Shown here piece after piece: positions 6,907 through 13,756 of a DNA stretch of 24,052 bases (position 1 is the first letter of the stretch; each line of letters starts with the position of its first letter). Source of the DNA: Lachnospiraceae bacterium UBA3401 (GTDB taxonomy: Bacteria; Bacillota; Clostridia; Lachnospirales; Lachnospiraceae); the NCBI GenBank assembly GCA_002358575.1, contig DEPD01000011.1, positions 1 to 24,052 of the forward strand, in the 5' to 3' direction. The notes below the pieces were generated by a model, which was not told the origin of the DNA, did not search any database, and saw nothing but the letters and a program-made list of their open reading frames with translations. The position numbers and the translations under genes are program-made.

Positions 6907-8550
6907 ATGGAAGTACACGACAGATTGTATGATGTTATTATAGTAGGAGCAGGACCGGCAGGATTGTCGGCAGCAATCTATGCCGCAAGAGCAAAATACC
7001 ATGTGCTTGTACTCGAGAAAAATGGGATAGGCGGACAGATTACTATCACCTCGGAGATTGTCAATTATCCTGGTGTGGAAATGGCAGGTGGAAAAGAATT
7101 GACAGAGCATATGCGCATGCAAGCAGAGCGATTTGGCGCAACTTTTGTGGTGGCGGAAGTGTTGGATATGGAGCTTGAACAAGAGGTCAAGCTCCTTCAT
7201 ACCACAAAAGGAGATTATGAGGCGCTAGGCGTTATTCTTGCACCTGGCGCAAATCCTAGAAAGATTGGATTTCAGGGTGAGAAGGAATTTCAGGGAAGAG
7301 GTGTGGCGTACTGCGCAACGTGTGACGGAGAGTTCTTTACTGGAAAGGACGTGTTTGTTATAGGCGGCGGTTTTGCAGCAGTGGAGGAAGGTATGTTTCT
7401 TACAAAATATGCCAGAAAAGTCACATTGATTGTACGCGAGCCAGATTATACTTGTGCAAAGACTGTTTCGGATAAGTTAAAGGATTTTTCAAACATTGAG
7501 ACAATATTTCACACAGAACTTAAGGAAGCCGGTGGAGAACATGCGCTGTCTTATGCAGTATTTTTAAATAATGAAGATGGAAGCCAGTGGAGGTATGACG
7601 CACCGCAGGGAGATACTTTTGGAATTTTTGTGTTTGCAGGATATGTGCCAAATACCAAGTGGATTGCGGACTGTGTGGAGCGAAATGAACAGGGCTATTT
7701 GATTACCGATATGGACAGACAAACCAATATTGCAGGCGTTTTTGCAGCCGGCGATGTGTGTGTCAAAAATCTTAGACAGGTTGTGACAGCAGTATCAGAT
7801 GGAGCAATTGCGGCGACTTCATTGGAGCGTGTTGTATCGGAGCTTCATGCAAAACTTGGCATTCCAGATTTGTATCAGGCGCCAGAACAAAGTAAAACCC
7901 TAGAGAAACAAGATGAACAGACGTATTTTACAAAGGGTGAGGGATTTATCAGTAGTGAGATACGACAGCAACTCACAGGGATTTTTGCAAAGTTTTCTTC
8001 GCATGTTACAGTGCGTGCATGGCTTGATGAAAGTGCTTTTTCCGGCGAGATAAAAGGCTTTTTAAATGAGCTTGTCAGCATTACCGATAAGGTGGTATGG
8101 ACAGAGCAGATGCCAGAGGACGCTGTAAAGCCAGAGTATTTGCCAGCGATGGAAGTGCTTGACAGCACAGGCAAAAGCAGTGGTATTTATTTTCATGGGG
8201 TGCCAGGAGGGCACGAGTTCAATTCTTTTATCATTGCACTGTACAATGTGGCGGGACCTGGACAGGAATTGGACCATCAAACACAAAAGAAAATTGCAGC
8301 GCTTTCAGAAAAGACAAATATCAAGATTCTAGTCTCACTTACATGCACAATGTGTCCAGATTCTGTGATGGCAGCACAGCGAATCGCAGCCATATCGGAT
8401 CAGGTCACAGCGGAGATGTTTGATTTGTCCCATTATCCAGAATTAAAAGAGAAATATAATGTTATGAGTGTCCCCTGCATTGTGATAAATGATAAAACGA
8501 CTGTATTTGGGAAGAAGAATGTGGAGGAACTGCTGGCGCTGCTCTCTTGA
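6907..8550 (+). CDS. AhpF-like peroxiredoxin reductase, domain-permuted
   Basis: This 547-aa flavoprotein should pass electrons from NAD(P)H through FAD and two disulfides to AhpC. Residues 8-318 are a thioredoxin-reductase module: FAD motif GAGPAG (14-19), redox pair C136-A-T-C139, nucleotide motif GGGFAA (153-158) and a C-terminal FAD motif ending AAGDV (280-284). Residues about 345-547 resemble the tandem thioredoxin-fold domain of AhpF: first fold to about 455, then a second with C480-T-M-C483 in SLTCTMCPDSV. In E. coli AhpF this redox domain is N-terminal; here it is C-terminal, so the order is permuted. It begins 8 bp after ahpC, with GGTGAG before the ATG overlapping that gene's stop region. 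A strong terminator follows at 8581. Confidence 0.92.
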   Translation: MEVHDRLYDVIIVGAGPAGLSAAIYAARAKYHVLVLEKNGIGGQITITSEIVNYPGVEMAGGKELTEHMRMQAERFGATFVVAEVLDMELEQEVKLLHTTKGDYEALGVILAPGANPRKIGFQGEKEFQGRGVAYCATCDGEFFTGKDVFVIGGGFAAVEEGMFLTKYARKVTLIVREPDYTCAKTVSDKLKDFSNIETIFHTELKEAGGEHALSYAVFLNNEDGSQWRYDAPQGDTFGIFVFAGYVPNTKWIADCVERNEQGYLITDMDRQTNIAGVFAAGDVCVKNLRQVVTAVSDGAIAATSLERVVSELHAKLGIPDLYQAPEQSKTLEKQDEQTYFTKGEGFISSEIRQQLTGIFAKFSSHVTVRAWLDESAFSGEIKGFLNELVSITDKVVWTEQMPEDAVKPEYLPAMEVLDSTGKSSGIYFHGVPGGHEFNSFIIALYNVAGPGQELDHQTQKKIAALSEKTNIKILVSLTCTMCPDSVMAAQRIAAISDQVTAEMFDLSHYPELKEKYNVMSVPCIVINDKTTVFGKKNVEELLALLS

Positions 8551-8580
8551 TGATTATGAGATTTAGAGCGTGTTTTGATG

Positions 8581-8617
8581 TGTAACAGTTCGGTATAACG
8601 AACTGTTACATTTTTTT
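8581..8617 (+). terminator. Rho-independent terminator of the mutY-ahpC-reductase block
   Basis: A perfect 12-bp stem, TGTAACAGTTCG (8581-8592) with CGAACTGTTACA (8599-8610), has a 6-nt loop and is followed directly by seven T residues. It ends transcription from the oxidative-stress genes before the arsR promoter. Confidence 0.95.
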
Positions 8618-8626
8618 AAATTTTTC

Positions 8627-8655
8627 TTGACAAATAAATGAATATATGATTAAAT
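8627..8655 (+). promoter_or_regulatory. Promoter of the arsR metal-resistance operon
   Basis: A consensus TTGACA (8627-8632) is followed after 17 bp by TTAAAT (8650-8655), a four-of-six match to the -10 consensus. It lies between the upstream terminator and the palindromes, giving a leader of about 140 nt before the chosen arsR start at 8800. Confidence 0.6.
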
Positions 8656-8681
8656 GTTCATATAAGCAATAAATGCTTATA
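8644..8681. promoter_or_regulatory. Tandem inverted repeats, candidate ArsR operator
   Basis: Two palindromes abut and overlap the -10 region: ATATGA-N8-TCATAT (8644-8663) and TATAAGCA-N5-TGCTTATA (8661-8681). ArsR/SmtB proteins typically bind AT-rich imperfect palindromes at or just after their own -10 element, so autorepression relieved by metal is the natural reading. Which palindrome is the true operator cannot be decided from the sequence. Confidence 0.5.
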
Positions 8682-8799
8682 AATGGATTGCTTTTACCAA
8701 AGCAGTAATTTGTTGTATTACAAGTGGACTGTTGGATTAGCAACTGCACAGTTGGAAATTATTCCGAGAGGTTACATACCGAAAGGGGGAGATAACAGT

Positions 8800-9093
8800 A
8801 TGGTGGGCACAACAGAAACAATGGAGGATTTGGCAGCAGTGTTTAAGATATTTGGAGATTATACGCGCCTTACAATTCTTTCGCTGCTGATGGATCAGGA
8901 GGAGTTGTGTGTGGGGGATATCGCCGAGCGGCTAAATATGACACAGTCGGGAGTGAGTCATCAACTAGCGCTTCTAAAACAGAGCAAACTTGTAAAGACA
9001 AAACGTGAGGGAAAGAGTATCTTTTATTCTATCGCTGACGAGCATGTCTCCGCGATTATCCGTATTGGAATGGAGCATGTGCTGGAAGAGTAG
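8800..9093 (+). CDS. ArsR/SmtB-family metal-sensing repressor, CzrA/SmtB type
   Basis: This 97-aa winged-helix repressor starts at ATG 8800 behind AAAGGGGGAGA; the frame is open back to 8683 but nothing supports translation there. The recognition region is LNMTQSGVSHQLALLKQSKLV (45-65), followed by the wing KTKREGKSIFYSI. The C-terminal helix carries D80-x-H82-x10-H93-x2-E96, the spacing of the alpha-5 Zn(II)/Co(II) site of SmtB and CzrA. The alpha-3 motif ELCVGD keeps one cysteine rather than the CxC of arsenic and cadmium sensors. Zinc or cobalt sensing is therefore the best inference, with derepression of the HMA protein and P-type ATPase downstream as the likely output. Tandem palindromes overlap its promoter. 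Confidence 0.9.
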   Translation: MVGTTETMEDLAAVFKIFGDYTRLTILSLLMDQEELCVGDIAERLNMTQSGVSHQLALLKQSKLVKTKREGKSIFYSIADEHVSAIIRIGMEHVLEE

Positions 9094-9125
9094 AAGAAAC
9101 GAATATTAGAAAGGAGAGATAAGAT

Positions 9126-9689
9126 ATGCTCATAGAGACAAAAAGACTGATAATAAGAAGTTTACTTCCGACGGATGAAAAGGTGTTTATTGATATGGCA
9201 TCGGATGGCAGTTTGTGGGAAATATATGGGGATTGTAGTGAATGTCACAAATGAATGAGCGATTTTATAAGTGATGCGATCAAACTTGAAGCGGAAGATA
9301 ATCCATATCGGGAATATCTGGCATTTGCTATAGAGGATAAGAAAAGTCATCTGGTAGTTGGTTCTGTGGGAAGTTCATATTACGAGGACTTTATGGAAGT
9401 TGGTGTCACTTATTTTATTGGAGCTGCTTATCGCGGAAATGGATTTGCCGCAGAAGCGCTGCAATGTTTAACAGAGTATTTGTTTGCAAAATATTCGCTT
9501 AAGAAACTGATTGCAGTTGTCAGCATAGATAATATTGCTTCCAGTAAAACTCTGGAAAAAGCAGGGTTTTCATTCGTTGAAACTAGGATGTACCAGGATT
9601 TACATGAAGAAAGCGAAAGTATAAGTAAATTCTATGAACTGGTAATGAAAACAGGGGAGAAGGTACATAGAGCTGTTGATAAGACATGA
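9126..9689 (+). pseudogene. GNAT acetyltransferase (RimJ/RimL-like) interrupted by TGA
   Basis: A strong AAAGGAGAG site precedes ATG 9126. The reading frame gives 42 codons (MLIETKRLIIRSLLPTDEK...) and then TGA at 9252-9254, immediately followed in the same frame by 144 more codons to 9689. The two parts together make one 187-residue GNAT protein: the N-terminal strand 'LIETKRLIIR' is typical of RimJ/RimL types, and the acetyl-CoA motif AYRGNGFAAEAL lies in the second part. The TGA falls in a GDCSECHK-x-M context where Trp (TGG) would fit, so a single G-to-A change explains it. It may be a real nonsense mutation or a sequence error. Restart at ATG 9255 is possible but has no ribosome binding site. 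It sits within the metal-resistance operon. Confidence 0.8.
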
Positions 9690-9837
9690 GTTTTACGGAA
9701 AAATCCGCAGTAATGGAACAGAGGGAAATTCAAGGAAATATTGTGGTCTGCGGACAACAAAGCTGAATGTGTGTGGTATTGTTTGGTATGTTGATTATCA
9801 TTGGAAATGTGTGTGATTATGAAAGGAGGAAATCAAT

Positions 9838-10056
9838 ATGAAAAAAACGTACAAAATTGAGGTGGACTGTGCAGCGTGTGCAGCAAAAATGGAGGAGGCA
9901 GCAAAGAAAACAGCAGGGGTGAAAGATGCGACGGTCGCATTTATGCCGCAGAAGATGAAAGTTGAGTTTGAGGACGACGCAGATGTGACAGCAGTTATGA
10001 CAGAGGTGTTAAAGAACTGCAAAAAGGTGGAGTCTGACTGTGAGATATTCCTGTAA
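9838..10056 (+). CDS. Free-standing heavy-metal-associated (HMA) domain protein
   Basis: This 72-aa protein is one HMA (ferredoxin-like) domain. The metal-binding CxxC is C11-A-A-C14 in EVDCAACAAKMEEA, the form seen in Zn/Cd-type ATPase domains and different from the GMTCxxC of copper carriers. The rest follows the beta-alpha-beta-beta-alpha-beta order (VKDATVAFMPQKMKVEF, then a final strand around KKVESDCEIFL); an extra cysteine lies at 68. AAAGGAGG lies about 9 bases before ATG. The P-type ATPase downstream lacks the usual N-terminal HMA domain, so this protein probably supplies it in trans, binding metal and delivering it to or regulating the pump. A hairpin terminator follows the stop. 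Confidence 0.92.
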   Translation: MKKTYKIEVDCAACAAKMEEAAKKTAGVKDATVAFMPQKMKVEFEDDADVTAVMTEVLKNCKKVESDCEIFL

Positions 10057-10071
10057 AAATGCAAGAATGGT

Positions 10072-10106
10072 AATGGCTCTGCAATGAATGCAAGAGCCAT
10101 TTGTTT
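10072..10106 (+). terminator. Hairpin with T-rich tail after the HMA gene
   Basis: AATGGCTCT (10072-10080) pairs with AGAGCCATT (10093-10101), with a further GCA/TGC pairing inside, and is followed by TTGTTT. It would reduce read-through from the arsR-HMA unit into the ATPase, or set the ratio of HMA protein to pump. The T-run is short and interrupted. Confidence 0.6.
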
Positions 10107-10108
10107 AT

Positions 10109-10190
10109 GCGCACGCCGATGCAGATGAAATATGCCACTAAAGTGGCGCATCGGCGGCGCGCGAGTAGGGAAAGATAAATCTTTTCTACT
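10109..10190 (+). repeat. Palindromic repeat element, copy B
   Basis: The layout matches copy A at 4718. The outer stem pairs CGCCGATGC (10114-10122) with GCATCGGCG (10148-10156), an apical stem GCCAC-TAAA-GTGGC sits at 10134-10147, and a second hairpin pairs AGTAG...AAAGAT (10164 onward) with ATCTTT...CTACT ending at 10190. The loop regions differ from copy A while the stems are kept, which suggests selection or recent spread of a folded element. Confidence 0.75.
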
Positions 10191-10200
10191 CGATTGCACA

Positions 10201-10265
10201 CGGACGCGGAAAGGAAATATGCAGCGAAAGCTGCCCGCGTCCAGCGGCGCGAGTAGGGAAAGGAA
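10201..10265 (+). repeat. Related palindromic module, copy C, at the ATPase start
   Basis: GGACGCGG (10202-10209) pairs with CCGCGTCC (10235-10242). Inside is a perfect GCAGC-GAAA-GCTGC hairpin (10221-10234) with a GNRA-type tetraloop. It ends in GCGGCGCGAGTAGGGAAAG, the same tail that follows the outer stem in copies A and B. The AGGG/AGGAAG of this tail lies where the ribosome binding site of the ATPase must be, so the element forms part of that gene's translation start region. Confidence 0.65.
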
Positions 10266-12152
10266 GTGAGGAAAATGACAAAAAAACAAAAAAGGGTATT
10301 GATTCGGATTATAGTTTCTGCAGTGCTTGTCGTAACATTCAGTTTGGTGTCGGTTCAAAATCCATATGTGAGAATGGCATTATTTTTGATTCCGTATCTT
10401 ATTATTGGATATGATATCCTTAGAAAGGCAGTGCTTGGCATTGTGAATGGTCAAGTGTTTGATGAAAATTTTCTGATGGCAATTGCCACAATTGGCGCCA
10501 TTGTTTTAGGAGAGTATCTTGAGGGAACTGCCGTGATGTTGTTTTATCAGATTGGCGAACTGTTTCAGAGCTATGCGGTGGGAAAAAGTCGGGGGAATAT
10601 TGCAGCGCTTATGGATATCAGACCAGACTATGCAAATATTGAGCAGGATGGGCAGCTTGAACAAGTTGATCCAGATAATGTAGAGATTGGAACAGTGATT
10701 GTTGTACAGCCAGGGGAAAAAATTCCAATTGATGGTATCGTTGTGAGTGGCAATTCAACACTCAACACAAGTGCATTGACTGGTGAGAGTCTTCCTAGAG
10801 AAGTGCATGAAGGGGATACAGTCATCAGTGGTTGTGTGAATTTATCTGGGTTGCTGCGCATTGAAACGACGCGGGAGTTTGGGGAATCTACAGTGTCGAA
10901 AATACTGGATTTGGTGGAAAATTCCAGTATGAAAAAATCAAAGTCAGAGAATTTTATTACGCGGTTCGCAAAGTATTACACACCAATAGTATGTATTGGA
11001 GCACTTGCGCTTGCAGTATTACCTCCTTTGGCAAATCTTTTGCTGGGAAATCCTGCAAATTGGTCACAGTGGATTATTCGGGCACTTACAACACTGGTTA
11101 TCAGTTGTCCCTGCGCGCTGGTCATCTCAATACCGCTCAGTTTCTTTGGCGGCATTGGCGGGGCATCTGCACAGGGTGTATTGGTAAAGGGATCCAATTA
11201 TTTAGAGGCGCTTTCTGAGACAAAATATGTGGTGTGTGACAAAACTGGAACACTGACAAAAGGTGTTTTTGAGGTAACGCATATTGCGCCGGCAGATAAG
11301 ATGACAGAAGACGTGCTTCTTGAGCTGGCTGCTTATGCAGAGGGCTATTCCAATCACCCAATTAGTAGAAGTCTGAAGGAAGCGTATGAAAAAAGAACAG
11401 GAAAACAGGTAGATGCCACAAAGGTTTCTGATGTGGAGGAAATCAGCGGACATGGGGTCTCGGCAGTAATTGACGGCAGAAAAGTTTCGGTGGGAAATGT
11501 GAAGTATATGAAATTATTGAATATTCCATATACAAAGCCACAAAAGATTGGAACAGAAGTGCATGTTGCAGTTGACGGAAACTATGCAGGGTATCTCTTG
11601 ATTTCAGACATTATCAAACCGAGTGCAAAGACTGCGATTGCAGGATTGAAGACCGCCGGAGTAAAGCAAGTGATTATGTTGACAGGAGATGCGAGGACTG
11701 TTGCGGAGGCAGTTGCGCAGGAACTTGGTGTGGATGTGGTAAAAAGCGAACTGCTGCCCGCAGATAAGGTCACAGAGGTAGAGCGGCTTTTGGCGGAAAA
11801 AGGAGAGAAAGAACGACTTGCCTTTGTCGGTGACGGTATCAATGACGCGCCCGTACTTTCCAGAGCAGATGTTGGAATTGCAATGGGAGCATTGGGGTCT
11901 GATGCGGCGATAGAAGCAGCAGATATTGTACTGATGGATGATGACCCAACCAAGATAGCTACAGCGATGAATATTTCCAGAAAAACGCTGCGTATTGTGC
12001 ATCAAAACATTGTATTTGCGCTGGTTGTCAAGTTTGCGTGTCTTGGTCTGGGTGCAATCGGTTTTGTCAATATGTGGTGGGCAATTTTTGCAGATGTAGG
12101 TGTTATGATTCTCGCAGTTTTAAACGCCACCAGAACGCTAAAGAGCAGTTAG
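10266..12152 (+). CDS. P1B-type heavy-metal ATPase, Zn/Cd/Pb (ZntA/CadA) class
   Basis: This pump uses ATP to export soft divalent metals across the cytoplasmic membrane. From GTG 10266 it is 628 aa; ATG 10275 (625 aa) is an equally plausible start. In the 628-aa numbering: actuator TGES (172-175), transmembrane metal site C281-P-C283, phosphorylation site D325 in CDKTGTLTKG, the P1B-specific HP pair H364-P365, and the hinge GDGINDAP (522-529). The last membrane segments hold K589 and D610 in the pattern K...WWAIFADVG...N, the signature of Zn/Cd/Pb pumps rather than Cu pumps. The usual N-terminal HMA domain is absent; the protein begins straight at the membrane segments, and a separate HMA protein is encoded upstream. 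A terminator follows. Confidence 0.94.
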   Translation: MRKMTKKQKRVLIRIIVSAVLVVTFSLVSVQNPYVRMALFLIPYLIIGYDILRKAVLGIVNGQVFDENFLMAIATIGAIVLGEYLEGTAVMLFYQIGELFQSYAVGKSRGNIAALMDIRPDYANIEQDGQLEQVDPDNVEIGTVIVVQPGEKIPIDGIVVSGNSTLNTSALTGESLPREVHEGDTVISGCVNLSGLLRIETTREFGESTVSKILDLVENSSMKKSKSENFITRFAKYYTPIVCIGALALAVLPPLANLLLGNPANWSQWIIRALTTLVISCPCALVISIPLSFFGGIGGASAQGVLVKGSNYLEALSETKYVVCDKTGTLTKGVFEVTHIAPADKMTEDVLLELAAYAEGYSNHPISRSLKEAYEKRTGKQVDATKVSDVEEISGHGVSAVIDGRKVSVGNVKYMKLLNIPYTKPQKIGTEVHVAVDGNYAGYLLISDIIKPSAKTAIAGLKTAGVKQVIMLTGDARTVAEAVAQELGVDVVKSELLPADKVTEVERLLAEKGEKERLAFVGDGINDAPVLSRADVGIAMGALGSDAAIEAADIVLMDDDPTKIATAMNISRKTLRIVHQNIVFALVVKFACLGLGAIGFVNMWWAIFADVGVMILAVLNATRTLKSS

Positions 12153-12181
12153 AAAAGTAGGGAAAAATTCCCTGCTTTTTT
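12153..12181 (+). terminator. Rho-independent terminator after the metal ATPase
   Basis: AGTAGGGAA (12157-12165) pairs with TTCCCTGCT (12168-12176) across a very short A loop, with flanking A- and T-runs extending the stem, and ends in TTTTTT. The left arm AGTAGGGAA is the same sequence that opens the second hairpin of the palindromic repeats at 4771 and 10164. Confidence 0.85.
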
Positions 12182-12201
12182 AAAATTGTACAAAGATATC
12201 A

Positions 12202-12230
12202 TTGACATCAGTCTAGGATTTTGGCTTAAT
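12202..12230 (+). promoter_or_regulatory. Promoter of the PurF-like gene
   Basis: TTGACA (12202-12207) is followed after 17 bp by CTTAAT (12225-12230). It lies between the ATPase terminator and the ATG at 12283. I see no purine riboswitch in the short leader. Confidence 0.55.
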
Positions 12231-12282
12231 AGAGATATAAGAATATTAAATTTTTATAATATTTGTAAAGAGAGGAAAAAAA

Positions 12283-13689
12283 ATGGGCGGCTTTTTTGGA
12301 ATAACATCACAGCAGGATTGTGTCTTTGATCTTTTTTTTGGAATTGATTATCACTCGCATTTGGGAACCAGGCGAGGCGGTATGGCAGTTTATGGAAAGG
12401 AGGGGTTTAATCGGGCGATTCATAATATTGAGAATGCACCATTTCGCACCAAATTTGACAAGGATGTGAATGAGATGCATGGAAATTATGGGATTGGCTG
12501 TATCTCAGACTATGAGCCACAACCGCTTATTATTCGTTCGCATCATGGAACTTACGCACTAACTACAGTGGGAAAGATTAATAATACAGACGAGCTAATA
12601 CAGTGTCTGTTTGATGTGGGACATGCACATTTTCAGGAGATGAGCGGTGGTGAGGTCAATGCTACAGAGCTTGTCGCAGCGCTGATTAACCGCAGGGAAA
12701 ATCTGATTGAAGGGATGAACTATGCACTGGAATCCATTGACGGCTCTCTGTCAATCCTTTTGATGAACAAGGCAGGGATTTATGCAGCCCGAGATAAATA
12801 TGGGAGAACACCAGTTGTGATTGGTAGGAAGGAAGATGGTTTCTGTGCTTCCTTTGAGAACTTTGCATACAAGAATCTTGGATACACAGACTACAAGGAA
12901 TTAGGACCTGGCGAAGTGGTAGTAATGACAGAGAAGAATTGTGTCACGTTGGTAAATCCGCAGAAGGAAATGAAGATTTGTACTTTCCTGTGGGTATATT
13001 ATGGATATCCTGCGAGTTCCTATGAGGGTGTGAATGTGGAACAGATGCGTTATCGATGCGGAGAGAAAATGGCACGGCGCGACAATGTGGAGCCGGATAT
13101 TGTGGCTGGCGTACCAGATTCTGGCATTGCACATGCAGTTGGATATGCAAATGAATCAGACATTCCGTTTTCTAGGCCGTTTATCAAGTATACGCCGACA
13201 TGGCCGCGGTCTTTTATGCCAACGATACAGAGCAAGCGAAATCTTATCGCGAAGATGAAGCTTTTGGCGGTTGATGAACTTGTCAAAGATAAAAGTCTGC
13301 TTTTGATTGATGATTCCATTGTTAGAGGAACACAGCTACGGGAAACAACAGAATTTTTATATCAGAGTGGTGCAAAAGAAGTGCATATTAGACCAGCTTG
13401 TCCGCCATTGCTGTACGGTTGCAAGTATCTAAACTTTTCGCGTTCTTCCTCAGAGTTAGATTTGATTACCAGACGTGTGATTGAGCGGCTAGAGAATGGC
13501 AATATCACACAGGAAATTTTGCAGGAATACGCAGACCCTGAATCGGAGAAGTATGAACACATGGTCGAGGAAATCAGAAAAGAGTTAAATTTTACCTCGT
13601 TGCGTTTTAATCGTCTGGACGATATGCTGGATGCGACAGGGATTGAACATTGTAAACTCTGTACATACTGCTGGAATGGAAAGGAATAA
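12283..13689 (+). CDS. PurF-like amidophosphoribosyltransferase paralogue lacking the glutaminase nucleophile
   Basis: This 468-aa protein has the PurF layout: an N-terminal Ntn-type glutaminase-like domain (1-225) and a C-terminal phosphoribosyltransferase domain. The PRPP loop is intact at LLIDDSIVRGTQ (340-351). Cysteines at 233, 373 or 380, 457 and 460 fall where Bacillus PurF binds its 4Fe-4S cluster; the end reads CKLCTYCWNGK. The catalytic N-terminal cysteine is missing: the protein starts MGGFFG where PurF has C-G-I-x-G. The Arg of GHxRY (here GCISDYE) and the Asn of HNG (here TTVGKIN) are also absent. It therefore cannot use glutamine in the normal way; ammonia use or a regulatory role is possible. 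GAGAGG precedes the ATG. PurL lies 3.2 kb downstream. Confidence 0.88.
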   Translation: MGGFFGITSQQDCVFDLFFGIDYHSHLGTRRGGMAVYGKEGFNRAIHNIENAPFRTKFDKDVNEMHGNYGIGCISDYEPQPLIIRSHHGTYALTTVGKINNTDELIQCLFDVGHAHFQEMSGGEVNATELVAALINRRENLIEGMNYALESIDGSLSILLMNKAGIYAARDKYGRTPVVIGRKEDGFCASFENFAYKNLGYTDYKELGPGEVVVMTEKNCVTLVNPQKEMKICTFLWVYYGYPASSYEGVNVEQMRYRCGEKMARRDNVEPDIVAGVPDSGIAHAVGYANESDIPFSRPFIKYTPTWPRSFMPTIQSKRNLIAKMKLLAVDELVKDKSLLLIDDSIVRGTQLRETTEFLYQSGAKEVHIRPACPPLLYGCKYLNFSRSSSELDLITRRVIERLENGNITQEILQEYADPESEKYEHMVEEIRKELNFTSLRFNRLDDMLDATGIEHCKLCTYCWNGKE

Positions 13690-13690
13690 T

Positions 13691-13715
13691 ATAAAGTGGA
13701 ATTTGGCGACTTTAT
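13691..13715. promoter_or_regulatory. Small palindrome before the chemoreceptor gene
   Basis: ATAAAGT (13691-13697) and ACTTTAT (13709-13715) form a perfect 7-bp inverted repeat with an 11-nt centre in the 67-bp gap before the chemoreceptor. It could be an operator. I could not fit a convincing sigma-A or flagellar sigma promoter to it. Confidence 0.3.
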
Positions 13716-13756
13716 GACTCGGAAAGTGTTTTTAACAATGAGAAAGGCGGCGGAAG

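Noticed and set aside
8683..8799. N-terminal extension of the ArsR regulator
   Set aside because: The frame is open to ATG 8683, but that start lies 2 bp after the operator palindrome, has no ribosome binding site, and gives residues unlike the family; AAAGGGGGAGA before ATG 8800 decides the start.
9252..9254. TGA read as Trp or selenocysteine
   Set aside because: mutY and the AhpF-like gene end in TGA with no homologous sequence beyond, so TGA is a stop here. I see no selenocysteine-type hairpin or a motif that would need selenocysteine.
9798..10358. 186-codon open frame on the minus strand across the HMA gene and the repeats
   Set aside because: It runs antisense to the HMA gene and through three palindromic modules, has no ribosome binding site and no recognisable domain. 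The repeat sequence keeps frames open by chance.
11582..11953. Ser/Thr/Ala-rich 123-codon frame opposite the metal ATPase
   Set aside because: The low-complexity composition is the mirror of the ATPase hinge region; there is no independent start signal and the sense strand is fully explained.
12231..12282. Possible purine riboswitch before the PurF-like gene
   Set aside because: The leader between the -10 element and the start codon is about 50 nt and lacks the conserved junction sequences.
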